64,000 bases of DNA from Clostridium sp. Marseille-P3244 (GTDB lineage: Bacteria > Bacillota > Clostridia > Lachnospirales > Lachnospiraceae): positions 1,582,688 through 1,646,687 of the forward strand of contig NZ_LT635549.1 in the NCBI RefSeq assembly GCF_900120155.1, read 5' to 3'. The notes beneath the pieces were generated by a model. It saw nothing but the letters and a program-made list of their open reading frames with translations. It did not search any database and was not told the origin of the DNA. Made by a program: the position numbers and the translations under genes. Each line of letters opens with the position of its first letter. The first letter of the stretch is position 1. Shown piece after piece: positions 31,247 through 40,476 of the stretch.

Positions 31247-32168
31247 AGATTACCTGCCAGAAGAATATCAGGACATGCAGTGTGAGATTTCAGAGCAACA
31301 GAAGAATAATGGAGTAGTGCTGACCGGAATGATCCTCAACATGCCGGGACAGAAGATTGCCCCGGTTGTCTATATGGAACCTTTTTATGACCAGGTCCGA
31401 AAGGGAGAGCCGATGGATCAGATCATGAATCGGATTGCCGATGTGTGCAGACAGTCTTTGTCTGTGCGTGAACTGCCGGAAACGCTGGACTTTACGGACT
31501 ATGATTCTGTGAAGGATCATTTAACCGTACAGGTTATCAATACGAAAGCGAATCAGCGGATGTTATCCCAGGTTCCGCATAAGCAAATGGAAGACCTGTC
31601 TGTCATCTGTCGGATTGAATTCCCTTCGCCCGCCGGGGAGGGAGTTGGGAGTGTCAAAGTAACCCATGAAATGCTGAGTCAGTGGGGAGTACACCCGAAG
31701 GAAGTTTACCAGAAGGCGGTGGAAAATGCAGTCAAGAGCAGTCCGGCTGTACTGATGAGCATGGACGACCTGATGATGGAGATGATGGGCCTTCCCTTTG
31801 AGACAAAAAATCTGCTTCAGTTAAAAGAAGGGGAGGAGTTTCCTAAAGATGGCATGTACGTTCTGAGCAACCCCATGAGAGTAAATGGTGCTTCTGTCCT
31901 TGCCTATCCTAATCTGCAGGAGCAGTTGGAGTCCGTATTCCCACAGGGCTGTTATCTCCTTCCTTCGTCTCTGCATGAGATGATTATCATTCCAAAAGAT
32001 CTCGGTATGACACCGAAAGAAATGGGAGAGATGGTGCGCGAAGTGAATCAGAAAGAAGTAGCCCGTGACGAAATCCTGTCAGACCGGGTATATGAGTTTG
32101 ACAGAGAGAAACGGCAGTTGCGTCAGATACCGGAATCCATAGAAAAAGAAAAGGAGATGGAGCGATGA
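31191..32168 (+). CDS. DUF5688-family protein
   Basis: 325 residues from ATG 31191 (GAAAGGGGG upstream). It matches the pattern of DUF5688 proteins of gut Clostridia conjugative elements: VKAFAEGVTQQIKDYL, NNGVVLTGMIL, APVVYMEPFYDQVRKGEP and IIIPKDLGMTPKEMGEMVREVN. Cytoplasmic, no catalytic motif. It sits immediately upstream of mobC with a 4-base overlap. Function unknown, perhaps a regulator of transfer or of recipient entry. Confidence 0.8.
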   Translation: MSSTVAVKAFAEGVTQQIKDYLPEEYQDMQCEISEQQKNNGVVLTGMILNMPGQKIAPVVYMEPFYDQVRKGEPMDQIMNRIADVCRQSLSVRELPETLDFTDYDSVKDHLTVQVINTKANQRMLSQVPHKQMEDLSVICRIEFPSPAGEGVGSVKVTHEMLSQWGVHPKEVYQKAVENAVKSSPAVLMSMDDLMMEMMGLPFETKNLLQLKEGEEFPKDGMYVLSNPMRVNGASVLAYPNLQEQLESVFPQGCYLLPSSLHEMIIIPKDLGMTPKEMGEMVREVNQKEVARDEILSDRVYEFDREKRQLRQIPESIEKEKEMER

Positions 32169-32515
32169 GAAAACGAAATGTGGCGATCTTGTTCCGTCTG
32201 AACCGGAAAGAGGCGGAGATCCTGGATAAAAAAGTAAAAAAGAGTGGTCTAAGCCGGGAGGCATATCTCCGTCATCTGATCAGCGGCGTGGTTCCGAGAG
32301 ACGCCCCGCCGCCGGATTACTATTCCATGATGAGGGAACTCCACCGGATCGGGAATAACCTAAATCAGATCGCACAGAAGGCACACACTTTAAATGTGAT
32401 TGATGTGCAGCGGTATGACCGGGATATGCGGATGTTTGAAGATACTGTAAAGAAGATTACGGAGGCGGTGATCCTGCCGGAACCGATGAAAAATGAAAAC
32501 CGGAGAGGAGTGTAA
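32165..32515 (+). CDS. MobC-type relaxosome accessory protein
   Basis: 116 residues, overlapping the previous stop by ATGA. An N-terminal ribbon-helix-helix-like part (VAILFRLNRKEAEILDKKVKKSGLSREAYLRHLI) is followed by the MobC signature MMRELHRIGNNLNQIAQKAH. It binds oriT and helps the relaxase nick DNA. It immediately precedes the relaxase, as usual. Confidence 0.92.
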   Translation: MRKRNVAILFRLNRKEAEILDKKVKKSGLSREAYLRHLISGVVPRDAPPPDYYSMMRELHRIGNNLNQIAQKAHTLNVIDVQRYDRDMRMFEDTVKKITEAVILPEPMKNENRRGV

Positions 32516-32516
32516 G

Positions 32517-33974
32517 GTGGCTACCACATCCATCTGGAGTGTAAAAGGTTGGCTGGGGAAAGTCGTGATCTATGTAGAGAACCCGGAAAAGACCACCGCT
32601 CCGGAGATCGCAAAATTTCCGAGATATGAAAACGAAGGGGCGGTACAGCGTGAAGAAAAAATGCAGAGCCTTTCTGATGTGATCGCCTATGCGGTCAATG
32701 CAGAAAAGACCAGACGGAAAGGGAAAAAGGGAGAGGAGGGGATCGTCAGTGAGACGGAGCAGATCATGCAGCAGTATGTTTCCGGGATCAACTGCACGCC
32801 CGCCACCGCGCGTAATGAAATGATAGCTGTTAAAAAGCGGTATGGAAAGGATGAGGGGATCGTGGCATTTCACGGGTATCAGTCCTTTGCTCCGGGAGAG
32901 TGTACCCCGGCATTGGCCCATGAGATCGGCGTCCGTCTGGCACAGGAATTGTGGGGCGGGCGTTTTCAGGTATTGGTGGCCACCCATCTGGACAAAGCCC
33001 ATCATCTTCATAACCATTTCGTGGTCAACTCTGTTTCCTATCTCGATGGGAAACGGTATCACAGAACCAACCGGGACTACCGGGATATGCGAGCAACCTC
33101 TGACCGGCTCTGCCGGGAGTACGGTCTGTCCGTGATCGAACATCCTCATCCGGGAATGTCTAAGCAATATGGAGAATGGCGGGCAGAGCAGGAAGGCAGG
33201 CCCACCTACCGCAGTATCGTCCGGGAGGACGTGGATGAGGCGATCACACAGGCAAGGACGGAAAAACAGTTCTTCCATTATCTGAAAGAGAAAGGGTATT
33301 CCATCAAGTTTGGGAAAGACATCACGCTCCGTCCGGAAGGGCGGGAACGGGGGCTGAAACTGAAACGGAACTTTGGAGAGGAGTATTCACTGGAGGCAAT
33401 CCGGAGGAGGATACTGGAGGAAGATCCGCCTGCCATCCCGCAGGAAACACGACTGCCGGAGAAAAAGCGGTATGTGGCGCATGTGCGGGGAAACCTGCCG
33501 AAAAGAAAGATCGGAGGACTGCGGGGGCTGTATCTGCACTACTGTTTTCTCTTAGGTATCCTGCCGAAAAACCGCCCGCCTGTATCTCCGAAACAACTTC
33601 ATTTCCTTCTGCGGGAGGATCTGGCGAAACTGGAACAGATCTCCAGAGAGACAAGGCTGCTCTGCCGCTGTCACATTGACACGGACGTGCAGCTTTTTTC
33701 TTACAAAGAATCGCTGCAGGAGCAGATGACACAGCTATCGAAAGAACGTCAGAAGCTGCGGTATCAGTGCCGCAGTATCCGGGAAGAAGACCATCTGGCG
33801 GAAGTAAAAGTAGAAATTTCCAGACTGACAGCCCGGATCGGGGAACTGAGAGAGGAGGTGGTGCTTTGCGACGGGATCGCCGCACGTTCCGGCCTGATCC
33901 GGCAGAAGATCCAGATCGTGCGGCAGGAAAAGAAACAGGGAAAGGAGGAAGTAAGCCATGAACACATCAGGTGA
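32517..33974 (+). CDS. MobP-type relaxase
   Basis: 485 residues from GTG 32517 (GGAGAGGAG upstream); an ATG at 32493 lies inside mobC. The metal-binding triad is H-LDKAHHLHNHF (about residues 156-166), with ATARNEM and HGYQSFAPGE before it, where the catalytic region lies. The N-terminal VKGWLGKVVIYVENPEKT is typical of ICE relaxases in Clostridia. The C-terminal 200 residues are basic and coiled. It nicks oriT and pilots the strand through VirD4. It overlaps the next gene by 17 bases. Confidence 0.92.
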   Translation: MATTSIWSVKGWLGKVVIYVENPEKTTAPEIAKFPRYENEGAVQREEKMQSLSDVIAYAVNAEKTRRKGKKGEEGIVSETEQIMQQYVSGINCTPATARNEMIAVKKRYGKDEGIVAFHGYQSFAPGECTPALAHEIGVRLAQELWGGRFQVLVATHLDKAHHLHNHFVVNSVSYLDGKRYHRTNRDYRDMRATSDRLCREYGLSVIEHPHPGMSKQYGEWRAEQEGRPTYRSIVREDVDEAITQARTEKQFFHYLKEKGYSIKFGKDITLRPEGRERGLKLKRNFGEEYSLEAIRRRILEEDPPAIPQETRLPEKKRYVAHVRGNLPKRKIGGLRGLYLHYCFLLGILPKNRPPVSPKQLHFLLREDLAKLEQISRETRLLCRCHIDTDVQLFSYKESLQEQMTQLSKERQKLRYQCRSIREEDHLAEVKVEISRLTARIGELREEVVLCDGIAARSGLIRQKIQIVRQEKKQGKEEVSHEHIR

Positions 33975-34872
33975 GGCCGCTGACCAGGTGGTGCGGATGT
34001 CGCTGGAAGTAGGCGAAGCGGCCCTAAAGATCACAGGAGCCGGGGCAAAACAGCTTGCGGTCATTCTGTATGCGGTACTGAAAGAGCAGAAAAAGACCAA
34101 GGGGCGGGCAAGGCTGGAAACGCTTGTCCGTTCCGGGAAACCGCTGACGGTGTATTCCGTGAAAGAGAGCGACTTGAAACAGTTCGTCACAGAGGCGAAG
34201 CGGTACGGGATCTTATACTGTGCGGTGCGGAATCCGAAAGGGAGCATAGACGGGATGGTCGATGTGGTGGTCAAGGAAGAGGACGCTCCCCGGATCAACC
34301 GGATCGTGGAGCGGTTCAAGTTTGCTTCTGTTACAGAAGCGGCGCAGATCAGGACAGAGATCGAAAAGAGCAGGGAGGAAAAATCCCACGGAAAGAGCCG
34401 GGAGACGTCCCCTGTGAAAGAGGGACCGGATACCGGAAAGAAAAAGCAGAGGGCGGAACAGCCATCGGATTGGAGAGAAACATCCGGAAAAGCACCGGCA
34501 ACCCCACAGCAGGAGCGTCCGGAAAAGTCACAGGAGGACCGGCTCATGGATGAACTGTTTGGAGAGCCGGTAAAGAAAGAGGGAAAACAGCAAAACCCCT
34601 CTTTGGCAAAGACAGAGAAATCCCGTCTGTCCGAGCCTATCTCCGTGAGGCCAGACAAAACCGCCGAGGGTACTTCTAAGCTGTATGCCCCGTCCGTACC
34701 GAAAAAGCCGTCCGTGCGGAAAGAGCTTAGGAAAATCCAGGCAGCGAGGAAGAAAGAGGCGGAAAGCAAGGGAAAAGAGCCAATTTCAAAAGAGAAACCC
34801 GGCAGGACGAGGCAGACGCAGCATACGCAGCCGCAGAACCGGAAAAAACCAAGAAAATCGAAAGAGAGGTAG
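33958..34872 (+). CDS. PcfB/DUF3801-family protein
   Basis: 304 residues from ATG 33958. The N-terminal 130 residues (GEAALKITGAGAKQLAVILYAVLKEQKKTKG, and DLKQFVTEAKRYGILYCAVRNPKGS) match PcfB, which in Enterococcus pCF10 links the relaxosome to the coupling protein. The C-terminal 170 residues are a highly charged, Lys/Glu/Pro-rich disordered tail. It lies between relaxase and VirD4 as in pCF10-like systems. Confidence 0.88.
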   Translation: MNTSGEAADQVVRMSLEVGEAALKITGAGAKQLAVILYAVLKEQKKTKGRARLETLVRSGKPLTVYSVKESDLKQFVTEAKRYGILYCAVRNPKGSIDGMVDVVVKEEDAPRINRIVERFKFASVTEAAQIRTEIEKSREEKSHGKSRETSPVKEGPDTGKKKQRAEQPSDWRETSGKAPATPQQERPEKSQEDRLMDELFGEPVKKEGKQQNPSLAKTEKSRLSEPISVRPDKTAEGTSKLYAPSVPKKPSVRKELRKIQAARKKEAESKGKEPISKEKPGRTRQTQHTQPQNRKKPRKSKER

Positions 34873-34877
34873 AGAGT

Positions 34878-35912
34878 ATGGAGAACAACTTTGATTCCAT
34901 GTTGAATGTATCGGCAGTGCCGCAGGACGACAAAAAAGCCGCTTTTATTGCGAAGAGTAAAAACAATCGGAACCGCTGCTATGAGCTGTCTGAGCAGATC
35001 ACGAATGAAGTGGCGGCAGACAGCGGGAAGTTTCAGCAATATCTGGACGTACAGGCCCGGTTTGACCGCTATACCGCCAATAATGCCCTGCTGATCCTGG
35101 CTCAGAGGCCGGACGCAGAGCGTCTGGGAGATTATGGATACTGGAGGGAACAGGGCGTATTCGTGAAACGTGCGGAGCGGCAGAACCCGGTTCTGATCAT
35201 GGAGCCGGGAAAGGAATATGAACGGGAAGACGGAAGTATCGGGACCTACTATAATGCCAGGGAATTGTATGATATTTCCCAGACTACCATGAAAGAACGT
35301 CCGCAGCCGCAGACAGAGATGGATGAGCGGCTTCTGATCCGGGCGTTGATCAACAACCCTCCCGCCAGTATCGTAACGGCGGAGCCGGATCAAATGCCGG
35401 AGGATAAGGGCGCAATCTTTGAACCGGAGGAAAACTGTATCTATGTGCGCAAAGGGATGAACGCACAAGAGATCTTCCAGTGCCTGACGCCGGAACTGGC
35501 TCTTGCCGGGTTTGCGGACGGAGACCCGGAGTATGACCGGGATGAGGACGCTTTCCATGCCTACTGTGCGTCTTATCTGCTCTGTAAAAAGTATGGGATC
35601 GATACACAGGCATATGACTTCCGTTACGCTCCGGATTTCTTTGAGGGGATGGAGCCGCAGGAAGTGCGGGCGGAGCTGTCGAAGGCCCGTGACGCAGCAA
35701 ATCAGATCTCTTCCCGTATGGCGAAAGTGTTTGAGCAGAACCGCATGAGCCAGAGACAGCAGGAACAGGCGGGGCAGAGGCAGGAAGGAGAGCAAAACAG
35801 GGAGAACGGACCGGAAAGAGAAAGCGGCCAGAACTGGACGCATATGCAGGGCCGGGAACCCGGACAGCCACGGGGAAACTGGCAGCGCCGGGAGGCGGCA
35901 CAGGAACGATAG
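34878..35912 (+). CDS. ArdC/LtrC-like protein with zincin-like domain
   Basis: 344 residues from ATG 34878. The N-terminal ArdC-N-like fold is FDRYTANNALLILAQRPDAERLGDYGYWREQGVFVKRAE. The central domain has DAFHAYCASYLLCKKYGID, the place of a zinc-peptidase-like helix, though a full HEXXH is not seen. The last 60 residues are Gln/Arg/Gly-rich repeats of the RQEGEQNRENG type. Related ArdC proteins protect incoming DNA from restriction; whether this one does is uncertain. Confidence 0.75.
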   Translation: MENNFDSMLNVSAVPQDDKKAAFIAKSKNNRNRCYELSEQITNEVAADSGKFQQYLDVQARFDRYTANNALLILAQRPDAERLGDYGYWREQGVFVKRAERQNPVLIMEPGKEYEREDGSIGTYYNARELYDISQTTMKERPQPQTEMDERLLIRALINNPPASIVTAEPDQMPEDKGAIFEPEENCIYVRKGMNAQEIFQCLTPELALAGFADGDPEYDRDEDAFHAYCASYLLCKKYGIDTQAYDFRYAPDFFEGMEPQEVRAELSKARDAANQISSRMAKVFEQNRMSQRQQEQAGQRQEGEQNRENGPERESGQNWTHMQGREPGQPRGNWQRREAAQER

Positions 35913-35928
35913 GACGGAGGTGTGAAGA

Positions 35929-36132
35929 TTGAGTGAAGGCAGAGTAACTCTGGAACTGGATAAATACGAATGCGGCGTGATCTTCCATTCCCTGAAAGAT
36001 AAACGGAACCAGATGTTAAAAGAGGAGCGGCCCACGGACGCCGTGGACGATGTTCTCTTAAAGGTTATTGAAAAGATGGAGGTGCCGCCGGAGAAACCAC
36101 GAAGGGGGCACAGACACCATGAAGAGCGGTAG
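35929..36132 (+). CDS. Small ICE protein (DUF5720-like), unknown function
   Basis: 67 residues from TTG 35929 (GGACGGAGGTG upstream). VTLELDKYECGVIFHSLKDKRNQMLKEERPTDAVDDVLLKVIEKM is a compact helical domain followed by a basic tail. It overlaps virD4 by 14 bases. Context says conjugation accessory. Confidence 0.65.
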   Translation: MSEGRVTLELDKYECGVIFHSLKDKRNQMLKEERPTDAVDDVLLKVIEKMEVPPEKPRRGHRHHEER

Positions 36133-37942
36133 CAGGAAAAACACATGGATTTTTGCCATTCTCGGCATTTTCCCCGTTATCTGGTCTGCTCTGTTGACAG
36201 CGCCCTATCTGTCCGGCGGACTGATCGGAATCGTGAAAGGGCTGCCGAAGGCTATGGAGCACCCGTTTTCTATGGAACTCTGTAAGGACAGTGTAAAAAC
36301 TGTCCTTCTTTTTTTACTGGCGTATGGACTGGGGATCGGAATCTATCTGTCCACCCGGAGAAAGTACCGCAGGGGAGAAGAACATGGTTCCGCTGTGTGG
36401 GGAGACGTCCGGGAAATCAACCGGAAATACAGTGAGAAAAATTTTCTGGCCAATAAACTGATGACGCAGAACGTGCGGATCAGCTATGACAGCCGGAAAC
36501 ACCGGCGGAACCTGCTGACCATTATCATCGGCGGGAGTGGAGCGGGCAAGACGAGGTTTTATGCGAAACCGAATCTCATGCAGGCGAACACTTCTTTCGT
36601 AGTGCTGGATCCGAAAGGGGAAAATCTCCGGGATACCGGATTTCTGTTAAAAGCGAAAGGCTATGATGTCCGGGTGCTGGATCTGATCAACATGGAGAAA
36701 AGCTACTGTTACAATCCTTTTGTCTATCTGAAGGATGACAATGACGTGCAGCGGCTTGTGACCAACCTGTTTAAAGCCACCACGCCGAAAGGGAGCCAGA
36801 GCAATGATCCTTTTTGGGATACGGCGGCGTCCATGCTTCTTCTGGCGCTGATCTTTTATTTGAAATACGAGGCTCCGGAAGAAGAGCAGAATTTCCCTAT
36901 GGTTATGGAGCTTCTGCGGGCGGGAGAAGTGCATGAGGACAATGACGAATATCAATCCCCTCTGGACGAACTGTTTGAACGCCTGGAAATGCGGGAGCCG
37001 GAGCATATCGCCGTAAAGTATTACAAGGATTACCACTCCGGAAGTGCGAAAACGCTGAAATCCATCCAGATCACACTGGCAGCCAGACTGGAGAAATTCA
37101 ACCTGTCCAGCCTTGCGGCGCTGACCGCTACAGACGATTTGGATCTTCCTTCTTTGGGAGAAAAGAAAGTGGCGCTCTTTGCCCTGATCCCGGACAATGA
37201 CACCAGCTATAACTTTCTGGTGTCAATTTTGTATACCCAGTTATTCCAACAGCTTTTCTATCTGGCAGACCACAAGTATGGGGGCAGGCTGCCCGTCCAT
37301 GTCCATTTCCTGATGGACGAGTTCGCAAACGTCAGCCTGCCCGACGACTTTGATAAGATCCTTTCTGTCATGCGGTCCAGAGAAGTCAGCGTCTCCATCA
37401 TCCTGCAGAATCTGGCGCAGCTAAAGGCATTGTTTGAAAAACAGTGGGAAAGCATTATGGGAAATGCGGATGAATTCCTATATTTGGGCGGCAATGAGCA
37501 GGGAACCCACAAATACGTCAGTGAACTGCTGGGGAAAGCCACCATTGATACCAACACCTATGGAAAGTCTACCGGACACTCCGGGAACTATTCCACCAAT
37601 TATCAGATCACGGGTCGGGAGCTGATGACACCGGATGAAGTGCGTATGCTGGACAACCGCTACGCACTTCTTTTTATCCGGGGAGAACGTCCGGTCATGG
37701 ATGAAAAATTTGATATCTTAAAACACCCGAACATTGCTCTGACCACAGACGGGAAAGGAAGACCCTATCTGCACGGAGAAGTGACGCAGGCAGTGGCGAG
37801 CATTACGTTGGGAGACAGTCTGGAGGGCGAGATCGCAGAGGTCCCGCCGGACACAGAAGGCTATGAACTCTTATCCGATGAGGATTTAGAGGAACTATTC
37901 AATAAGAACGAGGAGGATTCAGACAATGAAACAGAGAGATGA
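36119..37942 (+). CDS. VirD4/TraG-family type IV coupling protein
   Basis: 607 residues. ATG 36119 is preferred over an in-frame ATG at 36068 because the latter is inside the previous gene. Two N-terminal membrane helices (WIFAILGIFPVIWSALL and TVLLFLLAYGLGIGIYLS), Walker A GGSGAGKT (about 138-145) and Walker B VHFLMDEFANV (about 395-405). It couples the relaxase-DNA complex to the secretion channel at the membrane. Length and order fit VirD4 of Tn1549-type ICEs. It overlaps the following gene by 17 bases. Confidence 0.95.
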   Translation: MKSGSRKNTWIFAILGIFPVIWSALLTAPYLSGGLIGIVKGLPKAMEHPFSMELCKDSVKTVLLFLLAYGLGIGIYLSTRRKYRRGEEHGSAVWGDVREINRKYSEKNFLANKLMTQNVRISYDSRKHRRNLLTIIIGGSGAGKTRFYAKPNLMQANTSFVVLDPKGENLRDTGFLLKAKGYDVRVLDLINMEKSYCYNPFVYLKDDNDVQRLVTNLFKATTPKGSQSNDPFWDTAASMLLLALIFYLKYEAPEEEQNFPMVMELLRAGEVHEDNDEYQSPLDELFERLEMREPEHIAVKYYKDYHSGSAKTLKSIQITLAARLEKFNLSSLAALTATDDLDLPSLGEKKVALFALIPDNDTSYNFLVSILYTQLFQQLFYLADHKYGGRLPVHVHFLMDEFANVSLPDDFDKILSVMRSREVSVSIILQNLAQLKALFEKQWESIMGNADEFLYLGGNEQGTHKYVSELLGKATIDTNTYGKSTGHSGNYSTNYQITGRELMTPDEVRMLDNRYALLFIRGERPVMDEKFDILKHPNIALTTDGKGRPYLHGEVTQAVASITLGDSLEGEIAEVPPDTEGYELLSDEDLEELFNKNEEDSDNETER

Positions 37943-38267
37943 GAAAAGAGAAACCCGGAAACTTCCCATGAGCCGCAGAGGAAAGCGGCTCATGGTCATT
38001 TATGCGGCGCTGGTGCTGATAATGACGGCAGGAGCCACAACTGTATTTGCAGCGGATGATCCGCTGACCGTGATCAATAACCTGTCCGAATTTATCTTTG
38101 GGTTGATCCGTGCTATCGGTATGATCCTGCTGGGATTTGGTATCGTGCAGATCGGACTGTCTTTAAAATCCCATGATCCGTCGCAGCGGGCGAATGGATT
38201 TCTGACACTGGCCGGAGGCGTGATCATCACGTTTGCAAAAGAAATCCTGACATTGATCGCAGGATAA
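37926..38267 (+). CDS. VirB2/Maff2-like small membrane protein
   Basis: 113 residues. A basic N-terminus and a signal-like helix (LMVIYAALVLIMTAGATTVFAADD) are followed by two hydrophobic helices (FIFGLIRAIGMILLGFGIVQIGLSL and GFLTLAGGVIITFAKEILTLI). The layout is that of pilin-like VirB2/TrbC or Maff2 proteins in Gram-positive systems. It is located between VirD4 and VirB6, so it is a channel or surface component. Confidence 0.8.
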   Translation: MKQRDEKRETRKLPMSRRGKRLMVIYAALVLIMTAGATTVFAADDPLTVINNLSEFIFGLIRAIGMILLGFGIVQIGLSLKSHDPSQRANGFLTLAGGVIITFAKEILTLIAG

Positions 38268-38343
38268 GAAACATCCAGTAACCGGGCAGAGAGGCAGGCC
38301 GGAAACGGTCTGTCCTGCTTCTGCCGGAAAGGAGGAATGTGTT

Positions 38344-38576
38344 TTGAGTGATAACTGGGTGGTTCAGAACCTTCAGAACGCCCTGGACACATGGAACAGC
38401 AAACTGGCGGAAATCTGGCAGATCATTACCCAGTCTCCGGAGAATTTCAAAGGCGGAGACATCTGGAATGTGATCGCCAGTATCCACGGTGCGCTGCAGG
38501 CAATCGGGTATGCCCTTCTGGTGTTGTTTTTCGTGGTGGGCGTGGTCAAGACCTGCGGAAGTTTTACAGATGTGAA
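38344..38576 (+). pseudogene. VirB6/TrbL-like gene, 5' part, split by the nested mobilizable element
   Basis: Starts at TTG 38344 (GGAAAGGAGG upstream) and encodes ~77 residues with one long hydrophobic helix (IGYALLVLFFVVGVVKTCGSFTDV). At 38572-38576 (GTGAA) the sequence leaves the gene, and the frame stops 8 bases into the insert. The rest is at 49759-50367, where GTG AAA AAG CCG continues the reading frame as V-K-K-P-E-H-A-L-K. Joined, it gives ~279 residues, normal for this family. VirB6-type proteins form the inner-membrane channel, so this break probably blocks conjugation of the ICE. Confidence 0.88.
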
Positions 38577-38624
38577 CTTCTGTTAGAGAACATATACAAC
38601 TGAATACGGATTTATCTGATGGCA

Positions 38625-38679
38625 AGCACTTGCAACTATCCGAGAAAAGAACGGATATATGCAGGTGCTTTTCTTTTTC
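38625..38679 (+). terminator. Terminator at the left end of the nested element
   Basis: AGCACTTGCA pairs with TGCAGGTGCT, enclosing an inner stem ATCCG/CGGAT, followed by TTTTCTTTTT. It stops transcription from the disrupted VirB6 gene entering the element. Confidence 0.85.
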
Positions 38680-38958
38680 AAAAAATCAGAACACAGTGTC
38701 CAAAATCGGCTATCCGCACGGGCTGTAAGGTAGGGGGCAAGTCTGCCCGTCCGTACCTTGACAACTTCACAGCAGCCGCCGGAGAGATACCTGCCGCAAC
38801 GGACAGTGCCGCCATGATACGAGCGCACCCATTGCTTAATCCATGCACAGCATAGGCAGTGACAACGCCGCTTTGGGAAAGCGTGGAACCGTATGGAATG
38901 GCTGTGCTTACATATCCCCGTCCTTGTGGCAGGGATATAAAAATTTTAAGGAGGTCGA
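38680..38958. other. Leader region of the nested element
   Basis: A GC-rich gap of about 280 bases without a convincing gene; several overlapping short ORFs lack ribosome sites. Short inverted repeats are present (for example around GGGGGCAAGTCTGCCC at 38733-38748). It may hold a replication origin for the RepA-like protein, but nothing specific can be shown. Confidence 0.35.
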
Positions 38959-39063
38959 ATGCCTATGGACAAGTATGCAACAACCAGACGAAAGCGGAAG
39001 GAGGACACCCATGCAAAAGCTGAACATGGTGGACGCAGATACCCTGCTCTATCAGCCGCTTGA
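38959..39063 (+). CDS. Short basic peptide overlapping the RepA-like gene start (tentative)
   Basis: 34 codons from ATG 38959 with an excellent ribosome site (AAGGAGGTCG). MPMDKYATTRRKRKEDTHAK then AEHGGRRYPALSAA; the end overlaps the following gene by 53 bases. It may be a real small basic protein or a leader that couples translation of the RepA-like gene, whose own ribosome site (GGAGG) lies inside it. Confidence 0.4.
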   Translation: MPMDKYATTRRKRKEDTHAKAEHGGRRYPALSAA

Positions 39064-40051
39064 CAAGCCACGCTTTGTGGTGGACGGTCTTATTCCCACG
39101 GGGCTGATCCTGTTCTGCGGCTCACAGAAAATCGGCAAAAGCTGGCTCATGCTGAAACTCTGCTTATGCGTTTCGGCGGGACTGCCATTCTGGGAGATGG
39201 AGACACGGGCAGGCGATGTGCTGTACCTGTGCCTTGAGGATACCTTTTTCCGCATACAGGACAGGCTTTTCCGATTGACGGACGAGGCGGACAGCCGCCT
39301 GCACTTCGCTGTGGCGAGCTGCAAGCTGACGGACGGGCTGATTGTGCAGTTGGAGGACTATCTGAAGGAGTACCCCGACAGCAGGCTCATTGTGATTGAC
39401 ACTTTGCAGAAGGTACGCACCGCCTCAAAAGACAACGCCTATGCCAGTGATTACGGGGACATTTCCCAGATTAAGGAGTTTGCCGACAGACATTCCATTG
39501 CGGTCATCGTTGTCCACCATATCCGCAAGCAGAACGACAGTGATGTGTTCAACAAGGTATCGGGGACAACGGGACTGACGGGGAGCGCAGACGCCACTTT
39601 TGTACTGGAAAAGGAAACCCGTGCGTCCGATACCGCAAGGCTCTACTGTGTCGGCAGGGATATTGAGTATCAGGAGTTTGTCCTGCGTTTCAGGGAGTGC
39701 AGTTGGGAAATGGTGGAGCGCAAGGGGCAGGAGCAGCTTGCGAGGGAAAGCATACCGCCTGTCCTTTTTCGGCTCGTAGAGTTTATGCAGGATAAAGAAA
39801 ACTGGTGCGGCACAGCTACGGAACTTCTGGCGGCGATGGCGGAAACAGACACCCCGCCCACGGTCATTACGAAGTGGCTCAACGAATACCGCACAACCTT
39901 TTTAGCAGACAACCATATTGGCTATGCGTACCGCAGGAAGAAAGAGGGCAGGCTGATTGCGCTCATGCGTCAGGCGGGTGACAGTGATGACGGTGGTGAC
40001 GGCGATGTCGGGATACCCCCTGCGTCTGTCACTGACGACACAGCAAAGTGA
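39011..40051 (+). CDS. RepA-like AAA ATPase (replicative helicase type)
   Basis: 346 residues from ATG 39011 (AAGGAGGACACCC upstream). Walker A GSQKIGKSWL (about residues 38-47), VLYLCLEDTFFRIQDRL, Walker B LIVIDTLQKVR and VIVVHHIRKQ follow the plan of the RSF1010 RepA/AAA_25 family. The C-terminal 100 residues include a winged-helix-like region (TATELLAAMAETDTPPTVITKWLNEY). It probably loads or acts as helicase for replication of the excised element. Confidence 0.85.
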   Translation: MQKLNMVDADTLLYQPLDKPRFVVDGLIPTGLILFCGSQKIGKSWLMLKLCLCVSAGLPFWEMETRAGDVLYLCLEDTFFRIQDRLFRLTDEADSRLHFAVASCKLTDGLIVQLEDYLKEYPDSRLIVIDTLQKVRTASKDNAYASDYGDISQIKEFADRHSIAVIVVHHIRKQNDSDVFNKVSGTTGLTGSADATFVLEKETRASDTARLYCVGRDIEYQEFVLRFRECSWEMVERKGQEQLARESIPPVLFRLVEFMQDKENWCGTATELLAAMAETDTPPTVITKWLNEYRTTFLADNHIGYAYRRKKEGRLIALMRQAGDSDDGGDGDVGIPPASVTDDTAK

Positions 40052-40476
40052 AATCCGGCGGTCTTGCCCTTCGGGTGGCAGGCATGGCGGCGATGGCAAT
40101 GCTTCTCCATCTGCGCCCTGCCACCCTGCGGGAGAACACCCCGCAAACGCTCCGTGCAGGCGTGGGCTTTTCTCGCCTCTTTCGGCTCGTAAAGCCACCC
40201 CTGCGGCTGAAAAAACCGTCCCGGTTTTTACAGCCCGCTTTTACAGGGTGTAACACACTACACCTTGCAAGCAAGGAGCGTGTGCCAGACTTTCCCTCTG
40301 GACTCCCTTTATGCAGGGCTTGCGCCCTGCTCCCCGCCGCCTGCGGCTGCGGGGAAAGGCGGTGCCGGTGACAGTGCCGCACAGGTTTAGGGGGCATCCC
40401 AAAACCACCGTCATCACTGTCACCACCGTCACCGCCTAAAGAACACCCGCCGAAAAAAGAAAGGAGTTGAACGCTT
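40052..40476. other. 425-base intergenic region holding the oriT of the nested element
   Basis: GC-rich, with no supported gene. It contains several GC-rich inverted repeats (for example GGGCTTGCGCCC about 40316-40327) and the MobV-type nick sequence at 40251-40260, described separately. The relaxase gene starts right after it. Confidence 0.55.
40244..40267 (-). other. MobV-type oriT nick region
   Basis: On the minus strand the sequence reads TAGTGTGTTA (40260-40251). This is the core of the pMV158/MobV nick site, where cleavage falls between TAGTGTG and TTA. It lies 217 bases upstream of the MobV relaxase gene within a gene-free region, where oriT is expected. The flanking hairpin is imperfect. 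The match to the consensus is read by eye. Confidence 0.7.

Noticed and set aside
33735..36146. 803-codon minus-strand ORF
   Set aside because: It lies opposite the relaxase end, pcfB and the ArdC-like gene, which have clear motifs and ribosome sites; the translation has Ser/Phe-rich composition typical of antisense reading.
40048..40371. Overlapping ORFs on both strands in the GC-rich region before mobV
   Set aside because: No ribosome sites or family motifs; the region holds oriT-like sequence and inverted repeats.
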